Positions 26,689-34,841 are shown, numbered from the stretch's first letter. The stretch is 54,343 bases of DNA from Candidatus Pollutiaquabacter sp. (GCA_947465495.1 CANIAS010000014.1:1-54343), one strand, 5' to 3'. Notes: generated by a model from the sequence alone, not told the origin. Translations and numbers: made by a program.

Positions 26689-26711
26689 TGCATACACCCA
26701 TCAAATCTTGG

Positions 26712-26740
26712 AGCGGGCCTATTATTGGTCCGCTTTTTTA
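26712..26740 (+). terminator. Intrinsic terminator after the 44-residue lipoprotein gene
   Basis: Stem AGCGGGCC / GGTCCGCT (26712-26719 and 26727-26734, one G-U pair) with a 7-base loop is followed by TTTTTT at 26734-26739. The T tract overlaps the stop codon of the convergent OsmC gene. Confidence 0.8.
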
Positions 26741-27145
26741 TTTATAAATGAATGCTAACTCTTGTTTAACGTCAGGATGTAAACTTAGCGCAACCGGGCA
26801 AGTTCGCGCGGCGTTTTCCAGAATGTGCTTTTCCTTTTCTGTATAATTCGTTCCCCCCATTTCAAATGTTACATGCACTCCCGCTACACGCCTTGGCTGA
26901 GAGGACATCGTCTTGGTAATGTGCATGTGGGTTCCCTCGATGGAGATGCCATGTGTTCGGGCAGCGATGCCCATGATAGTTAACATGCAACTACCCAAGG
27001 ACGCAGCAAGTAGGTCGGTGGGGGAAAAGGCGGCTCCTTTACCTTGGTTGTCGGTTGGAGCATCCGTAATGATCGTACTACCAGATTGTAAATGGGTGGC
27101 TTCGGTTCGCAAGTCACCTAAATAGGTGGTGTGAATGATTTTCAT
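26738..27145 (-). CDS. OsmC/OhrA-family thiol peroxidase-like protein
   Basis: 135 residues, cytoplasmic. The OsmC fold is recognised by SPTDLLAASLGSCMLTIMGI with the peroxidatic cysteine (Cys53) and RTCPVALSLHP with the second cysteine (Cys116), the pair that reduces organic hydroperoxides. Its short length and the middle segment RRVAGVHVTFEMG fit the general YhfA/OsmC branch rather than Ohr proper. It stands alone between convergent and divergent neighbours. A TAACTTTA box 4 bases before the ATG suggests a nearly leaderless message. Confidence 0.9.
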   Translation of the reverse strand: MKIIHTTYLGDLRTEATHLQSGSTIITDAPTDNQGKGAAFSPTDLLAASLGSCMLTIMGIAARTHGISIEGTHMHITKTMSSQPRRVAGVHVTFEMGGTNYTEKEKHILENAARTCPVALSLHPDVKQELAFIYK

Positions 27146-27149
27146 AAGG

Positions 27150-27157
27150 TAAAGTTA
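27150..27157 (-). promoter_or_regulatory. Possible -7 box of the OsmC gene
   Basis: TAACTTTA on the minus strand matches TAnnTTTG except the last base and is 4 bases from the ATG at 27145. No clear -33 element is seen. Confidence 0.35.
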
Positions 27158-27196
27158 CAGCTTGTAAGAATACCTTCGCATGTCCGTCTTATTCCT

Positions 27197-27204
27197 TAAT
27201 TTTG
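27197..27204 (+). promoter_or_regulatory. -7 box of the outer membrane protein-lipA unit
   Basis: TAATTTTG matches TAnnTTTG exactly and ends 5 bases before the ATG at 27210. It falls within the longer open frame from 27180 and so favours the later start and a leaderless mRNA. No clear -33 TTTG. Confidence 0.5.
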
Positions 27205-27209
27205 TAGGG

Positions 27210-27986
27210 ATGACTTTTTCTAAATTCCTCGGCTTACTGATGTTCACCGTGTTTGCTGCCTTGCAGCTGACTGGACAGGATATATTAAGTGGAGAAAAAG
27301 AAGACGTAAACATTCTTTTCCGAAATGAAGCCTCTGCAGGAATACAGTTACATTCCAATGGACTGGGTATTGGTTTTCGCCGGGGATGGCACGAGACCGG
27401 CTACAAGAAGAAAATGCTTGATTTCGATTTCGTATCGCTCCGAGATCCCAAACAATACAAACAGCCGAATCCTTATTACCCCGATTCACGTCCTTTCTTC
27501 TTTGGCAAGTTGAATTATGCCTATTTACTGCGCAGCGGTTATGGCAGACAACAAATTCTGTTTTCAAAAGCGGAGCGCAGTGGAGTGGAAGTTCGTTACA
27601 ATTATTATGGCGGATTGGTTTTGGGAATTACAAAGCCAGTATACCTGGATGTACTTGTCGATGATCCATATGATTCTTTGGCTCAATACAAAATCATTGA
27701 AACACGTCGTTATGACCCCAATGATCCTGTTCAACAGTCGGTCGAAAATATTTATGGCCCTGGGCCGTATTTTAGCGGCATGTCTGAACTAGGCATTCAT
27801 CCCGGACTATACGGTAAGTTCTCGCTTTCTTTTGAGTACTCATCCATTCAACAGAAAATCACTTCGCTGGAAGCTGGAATCACTGCTGATTATTTCCCAA
27901 CAGCTATTCCTATCATGGCCGAAAATGATCCTCAGTCATTGTTTCTTAATTTCTATATCGCACTCTATTGGGGAGGGAAATGGTAA
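27210..27986 (+). CDS. Exported beta-rich protein encoded before lipA, probable outer membrane barrel
   Basis: 258 residues from the ATG at 27210. The signal peptide is [23 protein letters not shown]. The mature part alternates aromatic and polar residues in short strands ([60 protein letters not shown]) and ends in [11 protein letters not shown], as in small outer membrane barrels. No enzymatic motif is visible. Its stop codon TAA overlaps the ATG of lipA by one base (TAATG), so the two are translationally coupled. I do not recognise a named family. Confidence 0.75.
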   Translation: MTFSKFLGLLMFTVFAALQLTGQDILSGEKEDVNILFRNEASAGIQLHSNGLGIGFRRGWHETGYKKKMLDFDFVSLRDPKQYKQPNPYYPDSRPFFFGKLNYAYLLRSGYGRQQILFSKAERSGVEVRYNYYGGLVLGITKPVYLDVLVDDPYDSLAQYKIIETRRYDPNDPVQQSVENIYGPGPYFSGMSELGIHPGLYGKFSLSFEYSSIQQKITSLEAGITADYFPTAIPIMAENDPQSLFLNFYIALYWGGKW

Positions 27987-28882
27987 TGTCGGACGAAAAA
28001 AAAATACATGAAATGTCTGAAAAGACAACAACTTCAGTGGAACATAAACCATCCAAGCCTTCCTGGTTAAAAGTTAAATTGCCAATCGGCGAGGAGTACC
28101 GTAAAGTACGCGAAATCGTATCTGAACATAAACTGCATACCATTTGTCAAAGTGGCAATTGTCCAAACATGGGTGAATGCTGGGGGGCAGGAACGGCTAC
28201 ATTTATGATTCTTGGTAATGTCTGTACGCGCTCCTGCGGATTCTGTTCGGTTGCTACCGGGCGACCTCAGGCAGTAGACCCGTTCGAGCCATTGCGTGTT
28301 GCCAAGTCGGTTAAATTAATGGGTATTAAACATTGTGTAATCACCTCCGTTGATCGGGACGATTTAACGGATGGTGGCGCCGGAATTTGGGTGCAGACGA
28401 TCAACAAGATCCGTGAGTTATCGCCGGGCACTACCATGGAGACGTTGATACCGGACTTTCAAGGCATTTGGGAGAACCTTCAACAAGTGATCGATGTTCG
28501 CCCGGAGGTTATTTCGCACAATTTGGAAACGGTGCGCCGCCTCACCAAGCAAGTTCGAGTTCAAGCCAAGTACGATCGTAGTTTGGAGGTATTGAAAAGG
28601 GTATCCGATGGTGGCGTAAATGCCAAATCAGGGGTCATGCTCGGTTTGGGTGAAACCGAAGAAGAGGTTTTGGAGTCCATGAACGACCTTCGGAAGTCCG
28701 GTGTTTCTATTCTGACATTAGGACAGTATTTACAGCCTACGAAAGAGCATTTACCAGTTTCGGAGTTTATTCATCCAGATCGCTTTGCCAACTATAAAGA
28801 AGCTGGCTTAGCGATGGGTTTCCGGTACGTAGAGAGTGGTCCGCTGGTACGTTCTAGTTATCATGCAGAAAAACATATTTAA
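27986..28882 (+). CDS. lipA: Lipoyl synthase
   Basis: 298 residues from the ATG at 27986, overlapping the preceding stop by one base. In-frame ATGs at 27968 and 27980 lie inside the upstream gene. LipA is a radical-SAM enzyme that inserts two sulphurs into octanoyl-lipoyl domains. It shows the auxiliary-cluster motif [12 protein letters not shown] (Cys54, 59, 65), the radical-SAM motif CTRSCGFC (Cys80, 84, 87), [12 protein letters not shown] and the C-terminal RSSYHA with the serine ligand of the auxiliary cluster. All residues for activity are present. lipB is not in the window. A purine-rich GGGAGGG lies before the ATG. Confidence 0.96.
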   Translation: MSDEKKIHEMSEKTTTSVEHKPSKPSWLKVKLPIGEEYRKVREIVSEHKLHTICQSGNCPNMGECWGAGTATFMILGNVCTRSCGFCSVATGRPQAVDPFEPLRVAKSVKLMGIKHCVITSVDRDDLTDGGAGIWVQTINKIRELSPGTTMETLIPDFQGIWENLQQVIDVRPEVISHNLETVRRLTKQVRVQAKYDRSLEVLKRVSDGGVNAKSGVMLGLGETEEEVLESMNDLRKSGVSILTLGQYLQPTKEHLPVSEFIHPDRFANYKEAGLAMGFRYVESGPLVRSSYHAEKHI

Positions 28883-28906
28883 CGGGTGGCAAGGCACTGT
28901 ATTCAA

Positions 28907-28984
28907 ATGACAGATGATCAAGTTATCCAGGCTGAAAAGGGTAGTGATCATTCGGCCTTGTTGAAGGAACCTGCCTCTAATTAA
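28907..28984 (+). pseudogene. Mini-ORF resembling the N-terminus of an ECF sigma factor
   Basis: A 25-codon frame between lipA and gap begins MTDDQVIQAEKGSDHSALLK and stops after EPASN. The pattern M-T-D-x-x-V-I-Q-A-x-x-K-G-D-x-x-A-L resembles the first helix of region 2 in extracytoplasmic-function sigma factors. From memory, a sigma-70 family gene follows lipA in some Bacteroidota. It could be a remnant left after deletion of most of such a gene. It is too short for certainty and may be chance or a tiny real gene. Confidence 0.3.
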
Positions 28985-29007
28985 TAAATAGTATTCAATC
29001 ATTACCG

Positions 29008-30012
29008 ATGGCCAAGCCAATCAGAGTTGCAATAAACGGTTTCGGTCGTATAGGCCGTATGACTACCCGCGTGCTGTTAAATATGCCCGGAGTTGAAATT
29101 GTGGCCATTAATGACCTGGCTGATAATCCCACCTTGGCGCACCTTTTCAAATACGATTCAGTTCATCGTCGCTATGGTGGATCAGTTTCGGCATCTGATG
29201 ATCATCTGATGTTGAACGGGCATCAAATTCTCTGTACGGGCATCAAGGATCCTTCAGAGTTACCGTGGCGCGAATGTCAAGTGGATGTAGTTTTGGAATG
29301 CACCGGTCGTTTTTTGGATCAGCAAGGTGCAGGCAGGCATTTAAGCGCCGGAGCGAGGAAGGTGATACTTTCTGCTCCTGCGAAGAGTGGGGAATCTATC
29401 AAAACAATCGTATTGGGAGTTAACGATGGCATTTTATCGCCGGATGATGTTATCGTCTCTAACGCTTCCTGTACGACCAACAATGCCGCGCCCATGTTGA
29501 AGTTGCTGGACGAGAATTGGGGCATTGACTCAGCATTTGTGACCACGGTACATGCCTACACGGGCGACCAGAATATTCACGATGCTCCTCACAAGGATTT
29601 AAGAAGGGCGCGTGCTGCCGGGATGTCAATCATTCCTACCACTACCGGTGCAGCGAAAGCACTTGGAGATGTTTTGCCCCACTTGAAAGGTAAATTAGGC
29701 GGAGCAGGCGTGCGTGTGCCTACTCCCGATGGATCCTTGACTGACATAACCTGTATTTTAAAAAAACATCCCGCTGTGGAGGATTTGAACCGAGTTTTTC
29801 GAGAAGCGGCAGTAGGTTCGATGAATGGAATTTTGGAATATACCGAGGATCCAATCGTCAGTGTTGATATCCTGGGTAATCCCCATTCATGTGTTTTTGA
29901 TGCTCAGTTGACTACCGTCTTAGGTTCGATGGTGAAAGTGGTAGGCTGGTACGACAATGAAATTGGGTATTCCAATCGGTTAGCCGAACTCACTGTACGC
30001 ATTGGGAGTTAA
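29008..30012 (+). CDS. gap: Glyceraldehyde-3-phosphate dehydrogenase, type I
   Basis: 334 residues, cytoplasmic, glycolysis/gluconeogenesis. The NAD-binding motif INGFGRIGRM opens the chain (9-18) and AINDL follows beta-2, with the aspartate that favours NAD. The catalytic SNASCTTN has Cys155, and VTTVHAYTGDQ has the histidine base. The Lys/Arg S-loop HKDLRRARAA and WYDNEIGYSNR at the end complete the family motifs. No terminator hairpin is seen in the following AT-rich stretch. The gene follows lipA after 125 bases and probably has its own transcription start. Confidence 0.96.
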   Translation: MAKPIRVAINGFGRIGRMTTRVLLNMPGVEIVAINDLADNPTLAHLFKYDSVHRRYGGSVSASDDHLMLNGHQILCTGIKDPSELPWRECQVDVVLECTGRFLDQQGAGRHLSAGARKVILSAPAKSGESIKTIVLGVNDGILSPDDVIVSNASCTTNNAAPMLKLLDENWGIDSAFVTTVHAYTGDQNIHDAPHKDLRRARAAGMSIIPTTTGAAKALGDVLPHLKGKLGGAGVRVPTPDGSLTDITCILKKHPAVEDLNRVFREAAVGSMNGILEYTEDPIVSVDILGNPHSCVFDAQLTTVLGSMVKVVGWYDNEIGYSNRLAELTVRIGS

Positions 30013-30375
30013 TAATTTTATTTTCAGTTCGTTATGAATTTACGGAAGAAATTTTTGAAAACAGTCTAATCATTTTTTTAGATAATTGAAAATCAATATT
30101 TTACATGTTTTATAGAAACTAACGCTTGCATTTTACAAATACATCATTATCTTTAAATATGAAAGTCGGAAAGCACTGAGGTCAGCTATTGAAAATTTAA
30201 TATTCATTAACGAATATTTCAATTCAAACGGCGTTTCTTTGGTAGCAGGATTTCAGAGTTTGCTTGTTGGAAAAATGATCATAGTCATGGCTTATGGTAC
30301 TTATTCTAGTGTAAACTTGTAACTAACCTAATCCGATTTTGTTATTCATTCAACCGTAGCTCAGCTACTTTTATT
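30013..30375. other. AT-rich intergenic region with a promoter-like site and two palindromes
   Basis: 363 bases without a supported gene. It holds a promoter-like TTG-N19-TATCTTTA at 30126-30155, an inverted repeat AATATTC-attaac-GAATATT at 30199-30218, and a near-perfect palindrome GTAGCT-C-AGCTAC at 30356-30368 just before the small gene at 30376. An open frame running to a stop at about 30322 has no ATG until its last 15 codons and is not credible. If the promoter is used, the small gene would have a leader of about 210 bases. Confidence 0.5.
30126..30155 (+). promoter_or_regulatory. Candidate promoter upstream of the 55-residue basic protein
   Basis: TTG at 30126-30128, 19 bases, TATCTTTA at 30148-30155 (one mismatch to the -7 consensus). 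It would start a transcript at about 30162, leaving a leader of about 210 bases before 30376. Confidence 0.4.
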
Positions 30376-30543
30376 ATGATCAAATCAAAAAACACGAAAG
30401 GTAAAACCGTAAAGGCGGCTACCGTGACTGCGATGCCCCGCATCAAAGTCCAGCTGGACCATAAGACCACCATGGTGGTTCACAGCATGGCGGCCTTTAA
30501 AATGTGGAAAAAACGTTATCCTTTAGCCAAAGTCATCGATTAA
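30376..30543 (+). CDS. Small basic protein, 55 residues
   Basis: The frame from ATG 30376 to TAA 30541-30543 encodes a Lys-rich N-terminus (MIKSKNTKGKTVKAATV) followed by a compact segment RIKVQLDHKTTMVVHSMAAF and KMWKKRYPLAKVID. The second half looks like a short folded unit, two strands and a helix ending in W-K-K-R-Y-P. It has its own strong terminator 27 bases downstream and a possible promoter upstream. Codon use is like that of its neighbours. The high charge suggests nucleic-acid or ribosome binding, but nothing identifies a function. Confidence 0.65.
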   Translation: MIKSKNTKGKTVKAATVTAMPRIKVQLDHKTTMVVHSMAAFKMWKKRYPLAKVID

Positions 30544-30569
30544 GGCCATTGTAGATATTTACCTGCGGA

Positions 30570-30600
30570 AGGGGGCGGACGATAGTTCGCTCCCTTTTTG
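30570..30600 (+). terminator. Intrinsic terminator after the 55-residue protein gene
   Basis: An 11-base-pair stem with two G-U pairs (30570-30580 with 30585-30595), loop GATA, then TTTTT. It isolates the small gene from the tRNA-tuf operon. Confidence 0.85.
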
Positions 30601-30635
30601 TTTATCAGCCGATTTTAAAATAATTATCTACAAAA

Positions 30636-30666
30636 TTTGAATTTGGATTATGTTTTTCTACATTTG
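30636..30666 (+). promoter_or_regulatory. Promoter of the tRNA-tuf operon
   Basis: TTTG at 30636-30639, 19 bases, TACATTTG at 30659-30666 is a perfect Bacteroidota promoter. The start site would be near 30673, about 43 bases before the first tRNA. It could drive the four tRNAs and tuf. Confidence 0.8.
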
Positions 30667-30715
30667 CAGTCCCATTTTAAGGGGGGAGTGTGTTCTTTGA
30701 TTTTAGCGCAAATTC

Positions 30716-30789
30716 GCCGATGTAGCTCAGTTGGTCAGAGCTACTGATTTGTAATCAGTAGGTCGGGGGTTCGAATCCCTCCATCGGCT
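30716..30789 (+). tRNA. tRNA-Thr (TGT)
   Basis: Acceptor stem GCCGATG pairs with CATCGGC; anticodon stem ACTGA/TCAGT with loop TTTGTAA gives anticodon TGT (30750-30752), reading ACA. The T arm GGTTCGAATCC is normal. CCA is not encoded. First tRNA of the operon. Confidence 0.97.
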
Positions 30790-30818
30790 CGCTATTAGTA
30801 TAATATAATGCAAGGTTA

Positions 30819-30904
30819 GGGGAGATACCAGAGTGGCCAAATGGGGCAGACTGTAAATCTGCTGTCTTACGACTTCGGAGGTTCGAATCCTCCTCTCCCC
30901 ACCA
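30819..30904 (+). tRNA. tRNA-Tyr (GTA)
   Basis: Class II tRNA with a long variable arm (GTCTTACGACTTC region). Acceptor GGGGAGA pairs with TCTCCCC; anticodon stem GCAGA/TCTGC with loop CTGTAAA gives GTA (30853-30855). The discriminator A is followed by an encoded CCA (30902-30904). Confidence 0.97.
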
Positions 30905-30997
30905 TCTTTGCCGAAAAGGAATTATTTTACAAGGTGTTGTGAATCAGCCGGAAAATCCCGACCTTCACGCGCCCGAAGAAGGCTCCTTTCCGGAAAT

Positions 30998-31073
30998 GCG
31001 GAAGTAGCTCATTTGGTAGAGCATCAGCCTTCCAAGCTGAGGGTGGCGGGTTCGAGCCCCGTCTTCCGCTCCA
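30998..31073 (+). tRNA. tRNA-Gly (TCC)
   Basis: Acceptor GCGGAAG pairs with CTTCCGC; anticodon stem TCAGC/GCTGA with loop CTTCCAA gives TCC (31031-31033), reading GGA. CCA at 31071-31073 follows the discriminator T31070. Confidence 0.97.
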
Positions 31074-31145
31074 AAAGACACGATAGAAGCAAAGTACAGC
31101 GTATCGTACGTGTTTTCATCTTGTCCTTGAATAGTACGATTACCA

Positions 31146-31218
31146 GCCAATGTAGCTCAGTTGGTAGAGCACATCCATGGTAAGGATGAGGTCACCAGTT
31201 CGATCCTGGTCATTGGCT
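31146..31218 (+). tRNA. tRNA-Thr (GGT)
   Basis: Acceptor GCCAATG pairs with CATTGGC; anticodon stem CATCC/GGATG with loop ATGGTAA gives GGT (31179-31181), reading ACC. CCA is not encoded. It lies 99 bases before tuf. Confidence 0.97.
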
Positions 31219-31317
31219 CAAGAATTACCTCGATTACGGAAGCTTCCGCCCGTATTCGAATTCTTCGTTACTTAAATATCAATTACGCAATCAATAACCT
31301 ATAACCTCAACTGAAAA

Positions 31318-32505
31318 ATGGCAAAAGAGAAATTTGAACGGACTAAACCCCACGTAAACATCGGTACGATCGGTCACGTTGACCACGGTAAGACGACGTT
31401 AACGGCTGCTATCACAACTGTGTTGGCGGAAAAAGGTCTTTCCGAGAAGCGTTCTTTCGATTCAATCGATAACGCTCCGGAAGAAAAAGAGCGTGGTATT
31501 ACCATTAACACGGCTCACGTAGAATATCAGACGGCTAACCGTCACTACGCTCACGTTGACTGTCCTGGTCACGCTGACTATGTAAAGAACATGGTAACGG
31601 GTGCTGCACAGATGGACGGCGCTATCCTGGTAGTTGCTGCTACGGATGGTCCTATGCCACAGACCCGCGAGCACATCCTGTTGGCTCGTCAGGTTGGTGT
31701 ACCTAAAATTGTAGTATTCCTTAATAAAGTGGATATGGTGGACGATCCTGAACTTCTTGACCTCGTTGAGATGGAAGTTCGTGACCTTCTTTCATTCTAT
31801 GAATTCGACGGCAATGCAACTCCTATCATCCGCGGTTCTGCTTTGGGTGGTTTGAATAACGATCCTAAATGGGTTGATACCATCATGCAATTGATGGAAG
31901 CGGTTGATACCTTTATCCCGGTTCCTCCTCGTGAAGTTGACAAGCCTTTCTTGATGCCTGTTGAGGACGTGTTCTCAATCACAGGCCGTGGTACTGTAGC
32001 TACCGGTCGTATCGAGCGCGGTGTTATCAACTCTGGCGAAGATGTTGAAATCATCGGTATGCAAGAGCAGAGCATGAAATCTACCGTTACTGGTGTGGAA
32101 ATGTTCCGCAAGATCCTCGATCGTGGTGAAGCTGGCGATAACGTTGGTCTCCTCCTGCGTGGTATCGAAAAAGATAACATCCGTCGCGGTATGGTTATCG
32201 CGAAGCCTGGTTCTATCAAGCCGCATACCCATTTCAAAGCTGAAATCTACGTATTGAAGAAGGAAGAGGGTGGACGTCACACTCCTTTCCAAAACAAATA
32301 CCGTCCTCAGTTCTACCTGCGTACAACCGACGTTACCGGCGAAATCACGCTTCCAGAAGGACGCGAGATGGTAATGCCTGGTGATAACGTAACGATCACG
32401 GTATTGTTGATCCAACCAGTTGCTATGGATAAAGGTCTCCGTTTCGCTATCCGCGAAGGTGGTCGTACCGTAGGTGCTGGTCAGGTAACCGAGATTCTTA
32501 AGTAA
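31318..32505 (+). CDS. tuf: Elongation factor Tu
   Basis: 395 residues. It delivers aminoacyl-tRNA to the ribosome as a GTPase. G-motifs: [11 protein letters not shown] (G1), [12 protein letters not shown] (G2 effector), [12 protein letters not shown] (G3), [10 protein letters not shown] (G4) and RGSALGG (G5), followed by beta-barrel domains 2 ([14 protein letters not shown]) and 3, ending in [14 protein letters not shown]. The length matches bacterial EF-Tu. Codon use is strongly biased (CGT, GGT, AAC), as for highly expressed genes. It follows four tRNA genes and is followed by a hairpin and tRNA-Trp. Confidence 0.99.
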   Translation: MAKEKFERTKPHVNIGTIGHVDHGKTTLTAAITTVLAEKGLSEKRSFDSIDNAPEEKERGITINTAHVEYQTANRHYAHVDCPGHADYVKNMVTGAAQMDGAILVVAATDGPMPQTREHILLARQVGVPKIVVFLNKVDMVDDPELLDLVEMEVRDLLSFYEFDGNATPIIRGSALGGLNNDPKWVDTIMQLMEAVDTFIPVPPREVDKPFLMPVEDVFSITGRGTVATGRIERGVINSGEDVEIIGMQEQSMKSTVTGVEMFRKILDRGEAGDNVGLLLRGIEKDNIRRGMVIAKPGSIKPHTHFKAEIYVLKKEEGGRHTPFQNKYRPQFYLRTTDVTGEITLPEGREMVMPGDNVTITVLLIQPVAMDKGLRFAIREGGRTVGAGQVTEILK

Positions 32506-32524
32506 TCAGTCAGAGGCAACAGAC

Positions 32525-32563
32525 AGACAGCGGATGGTGCGTCCCACTATTCGCTGTCTTTTG
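32525..32563 (+). terminator. Hairpin after tuf, probable terminator or processing site
   Basis: AGACAGCG / CGCTGTCT arms (32525-32532 and 32552-32559) enclose a 19-base loop and are followed by TTTTG. The T tract is short, so termination may be partial, allowing readthrough into tRNA-Trp and secE. Confidence 0.55.
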
Positions 32564-32570
32564 TGCCATA

Positions 32571-32645
32571 CACGGGTGTAGCTCAATCGGTAGAGTAGCG
32601 GTCTCCAAAACCGTTGGCTGGGAGTTCGAGTCTCTCCACCCGTGC
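32571..32645 (+). tRNA. tRNA-Trp (CCA)
   Basis: Acceptor CACGGGT pairs with ACCCGTG; anticodon stem GCGGT/ACCGT (first pair G-U) with loop CTCCAAA gives anticodon CCA (32605-32607), reading UGG. It sits between tuf and secE; a 3' CCA is not encoded. Confidence 0.95.
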
Positions 32646-32701
32646 TATCCCCGGATAAGTAACTAACAAAGGAGTTTGTCTATTTCTATAGAAAAGCTGA
32701 A

Positions 32702-32896
32702 ATGAGCAAGATTGCAGATTATATCAAAGAAAGCTATCGGGAACTGGTTGAGAAAGTCAGCTGGCCAACCTGGGAAGAACTCCAAAGCAGTGTGATTGTG
32801 GTCATGGTGTCCACCCTCCTAATTGGTGTGGTCATCTTTGCCATGGACATGGGCTTTGCCGGTATTATGAACCTCTTCTACAAGATGATCGCCTAA
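32702..32896 (+). CDS. secE: Preprotein translocase subunit SecE
   Basis: 64 residues, the short single-helix form of SecE. The conserved cytoplasmic helix and hinge YIKESYRELVEKVSWPTWEELQSS precede one transmembrane helix (about 30-58, VIVVMVSTLLIGVVIFAMD). SecE clamps SecY in the inner-membrane translocon. Its place immediately before nusG (15-base gap) is the near-universal arrangement. E. coli SecE has two extra helices that are absent here. Confidence 0.97.
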   Translation: MSKIADYIKESYRELVEKVSWPTWEELQSSVIVVMVSTLLIGVVIFAMDMGFAGIMNLFYKMIA

Positions 32897-32911
32897 TAAT
32901 TCAATAGGGTC

Positions 32912-33496
32912 ATGACCGATACTACATTCAATACACCGAAATCTCAGCCGACCAAGGAAATTGTTCGGAAATGGTACGTGGTGCGTGCTATTGCCGGCAA
33001 AGAGAAGAAGGTGAAGCAATACGTCGAATCGGAAATCAGCCGACTGAAGCTCACGGATTACGTAGCCCAAGTCCTTATTCCGACGGAGAAGTTCGTGCAG
33101 ATCCGAAATGGAAAGAAAACCACCAAAGAGCGCAGCATCCTACCTGGATATGTTCTCATTGAAGCAGCCCTCACCGGTGAAATTCCTCACATCATTGAGA
33201 ATATTACCGGGGTAATTTCTTTTCTAGGCCCTAAAGGCGAAGCTCCAGTTCCACTTCGTCAATCCGAAGTAAATCGAATTCTTGGAAAATTGGACGAACT
33301 GGCTGATAGCGAATCAGTGGTAAGTGTACCTTACGTGGTAGGAGAGTCCGTCAAAGTAATCGACGGTCCTTTCAATTCGTTTTCAGGTGTCATTGAAGAG
33401 ATTAATGAAGAGAAGAAGAAACTCAAAGTGATGGTTAAAATCTTCGGACGTAAGACTCCACTTGAGCTCAATTATATGCAAGTAGAAAAAGAATAA
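32912..33496 (+). CDS. nusG: Transcription antitermination protein NusG
   Basis: 194 residues. The NGN domain (about 20-125, KWYVVRAIAGKEKKVKQYVE and ERSILPGYVLIEA) is followed by a C-terminal KOW domain (about 140-194, GESVKVIDGPFNSFSGVIEE). NusG binds RNA polymerase across the cleft, increases elongation and links it to Rho or ribosomal S10. The N-terminal tail of about 19 residues (MTDTTFNTPKSQPTKEIVR) is longer than in E. coli. Cotranscribed with secE and upstream of the ribosomal protein genes. Confidence 0.98.
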   Translation: MTDTTFNTPKSQPTKEIVRKWYVVRAIAGKEKKVKQYVESEISRLKLTDYVAQVLIPTEKFVQIRNGKKTTKERSILPGYVLIEAALTGEIPHIIENITGVISFLGPKGEAPVPLRQSEVNRILGKLDELADSESVVSVPYVVGESVKVIDGPFNSFSGVIEEINEEKKKLKVMVKIFGRKTPLELNYMQVEKE

Positions 33497-33572
33497 CCGA
33501 TTCTGCGTTTCTGCAAGTCATCGCTTCCAGATAAACAGAAACACCAAGGAATCCCTCAATTGAAAAATAGCC

Positions 33573-34010
33573 ATGGCAAAAGAAATAAGCACATTCATTA
33601 AATTACAGGTTAAAGGTGCCGCAGCTAATCCTGCGCCTCCAATCGGACCAGCCCTCGGTGCAAAGGGTGTGAACATTATGGAATTCTGCAAGCAGTTCAA
33701 CGCTCGTACGCAGGATCAGGCCGGTAAGGTTCTTCCAGTTGTTATCACCGTATACACTGATAAGTCGTTTGAATTCATTATTAAGACTCCTCCAGCTGCT
33801 GTGCAGTTGATGGATGCTGCCAAAATTAAAGGTGGCTCCAAAGAATCCAACCGTAATAAGGTTGGTAAGGTATCTTGGGATGATGTTCGTAAAATCGCTG
33901 AAAGTAAAATGCCTGACCTAAACTGCTTCACCGTTGAGTCTGCCATGAGCATGGTAGCTGGTACAGCCCGCAGTATGGGTATCACGGTAGAAGGACAACG
34001 TCCTTTCTAA
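33573..34010 (+). CDS. rplK: Large-subunit ribosomal protein L11
   Basis: 145 residues. The N-terminal domain has [29 protein letters not shown], the site of thiostrepton action and stringent-factor sensing. The C-terminal RNA-binding domain ends in [17 protein letters not shown]. It binds the GTPase-associated region of 23S rRNA. It heads the rplKAJL-rpoBC set, with a 76-base gap after nusG and 101 bases before rplA. Confidence 0.98.
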   Translation: MAKEISTFIKLQVKGAAANPAPPIGPALGAKGVNIMEFCKQFNARTQDQAGKVLPVVITVYTDKSFEFIIKTPPAAVQLMDAAKIKGGSKESNRNKVGKVSWDDVRKIAESKMPDLNCFTVESAMSMVAGTARSMGITVEGQRPF

Positions 34011-34111
34011 TCTGAAAAATTTGACTGCCCGGCTTCTGCCGACAGTATATTCATTCACCGAAGGAGGGTAAGATCGCATCAACCCCGTTTGAACTTCAAA
34101 ACCATTCTTCA

Positions 34112-34804
34112 ATGCCACGCATTAGTAAAAAAAGAAAAATGGTGATCGGTAAAGTGGACTCCATGAAGTCCTACACCATCGCCGAGGCCTCTAAACTGGT
34201 CAAAGAAATCACCACTACCAAATTCGACGCTTCCGTCGATTTGAGCATCCGTCTTGGTGTTGATCCACGTAAAGCCAATCAGATGGTTCGAGGAGTTGTT
34301 ACGCTCCCACACGGAACCGGAAAAACCAAAAAGGTATTGGTGCTTTGCACTCCTGACAAAGAAGCAGAAGCTCGTGAGGCTGGTGCTGACTTTGTAGGTC
34401 TGGATGATTTCATCCAAAAGATTGAACAAGGTTGGACCGATATCGATGTGGTTATCACCATGCCAAGTGTCATGGGTAAAGTAGGTAAGCTCGGTAAAGT
34501 CCTTGGTCCCCGTAACCTCATGCCAAACCCTAAGACCGGTACCGTTACCAATGAAATCGGTAAAGCGGTGAACGAGGTGAAGGCAGGTAAAATCGATTTT
34601 AAAGTCGATAAGCAAGGCTGTATCCATGCTTCTGTTGGTAAAGTATCCTTCGATGCTAAAAAAATCGAAGATAACGCAGGGGAACTCCTCAACGCAATTA
34701 TCAAGTTGAAGCCTTCTGCCGCTAAAGGAACTTACATGAAGTCGGTGTACATGTCGTCCACCATGAGTCCGTCCGTACAAATCGATACCAAATCGTTGTC
34801 CTGA
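34112..34804 (+). CDS. rplA: Large-subunit ribosomal protein L1
   Basis: 230 residues. L1 forms the mobile stalk that helps release deacylated tRNA and often represses its own operon by binding the L11-L1 mRNA. Signature segments are [51 protein letters not shown] and [14 protein letters not shown]. Length is usual. The 101-base rplK-rplA gap, containing GAAGGAGGG some 50 bases from the start codon, could hold a translational control site, though no L1-like fold was worked out. A long antisense frame over this gene is a shadow. Confidence 0.98.
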   Translation: MPRISKKRKMVIGKVDSMKSYTIAEASKLVKEITTTKFDASVDLSIRLGVDPRKANQMVRGVVTLPHGTGKTKKVLVLCTPDKEAEAREAGADFVGLDDFIQKIEQGWTDIDVVITMPSVMGKVGKLGKVLGPRNLMPNPKTGTVTNEIGKAVNEVKAGKIDFKVDKQGCIHASVGKVSFDAKKIEDNAGELLNAIIKLKPSAAKGTYMKSVYMSSTMSPSVQIDTKSLS

Positions 34805-34841
34805 CACTAGTTAGTTAACGGTAAAAAATCCGAATCAGATC

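Noticed and set aside
30115-30322. Long stop-free stretch before the small basic gene
   Set aside because: No start codon except near its end, and composition is that of AT-rich intergenic DNA.
30356-30368. GTAGCTCAGCTAC as a tRNA-gene fragment, because GTAGCTCAG also occurs in the tRNAs nearby
   Set aside because: Only nine bases match and there is no acceptor, anticodon or T-arm sequence around it; recorded instead as a short palindrome.
34109-34807. 232-codon open frame antisense to rplA
   Set aside because: It mirrors the rplA reading frame exactly; the rplA protein is unmistakable and the antisense product shows no family resemblance.
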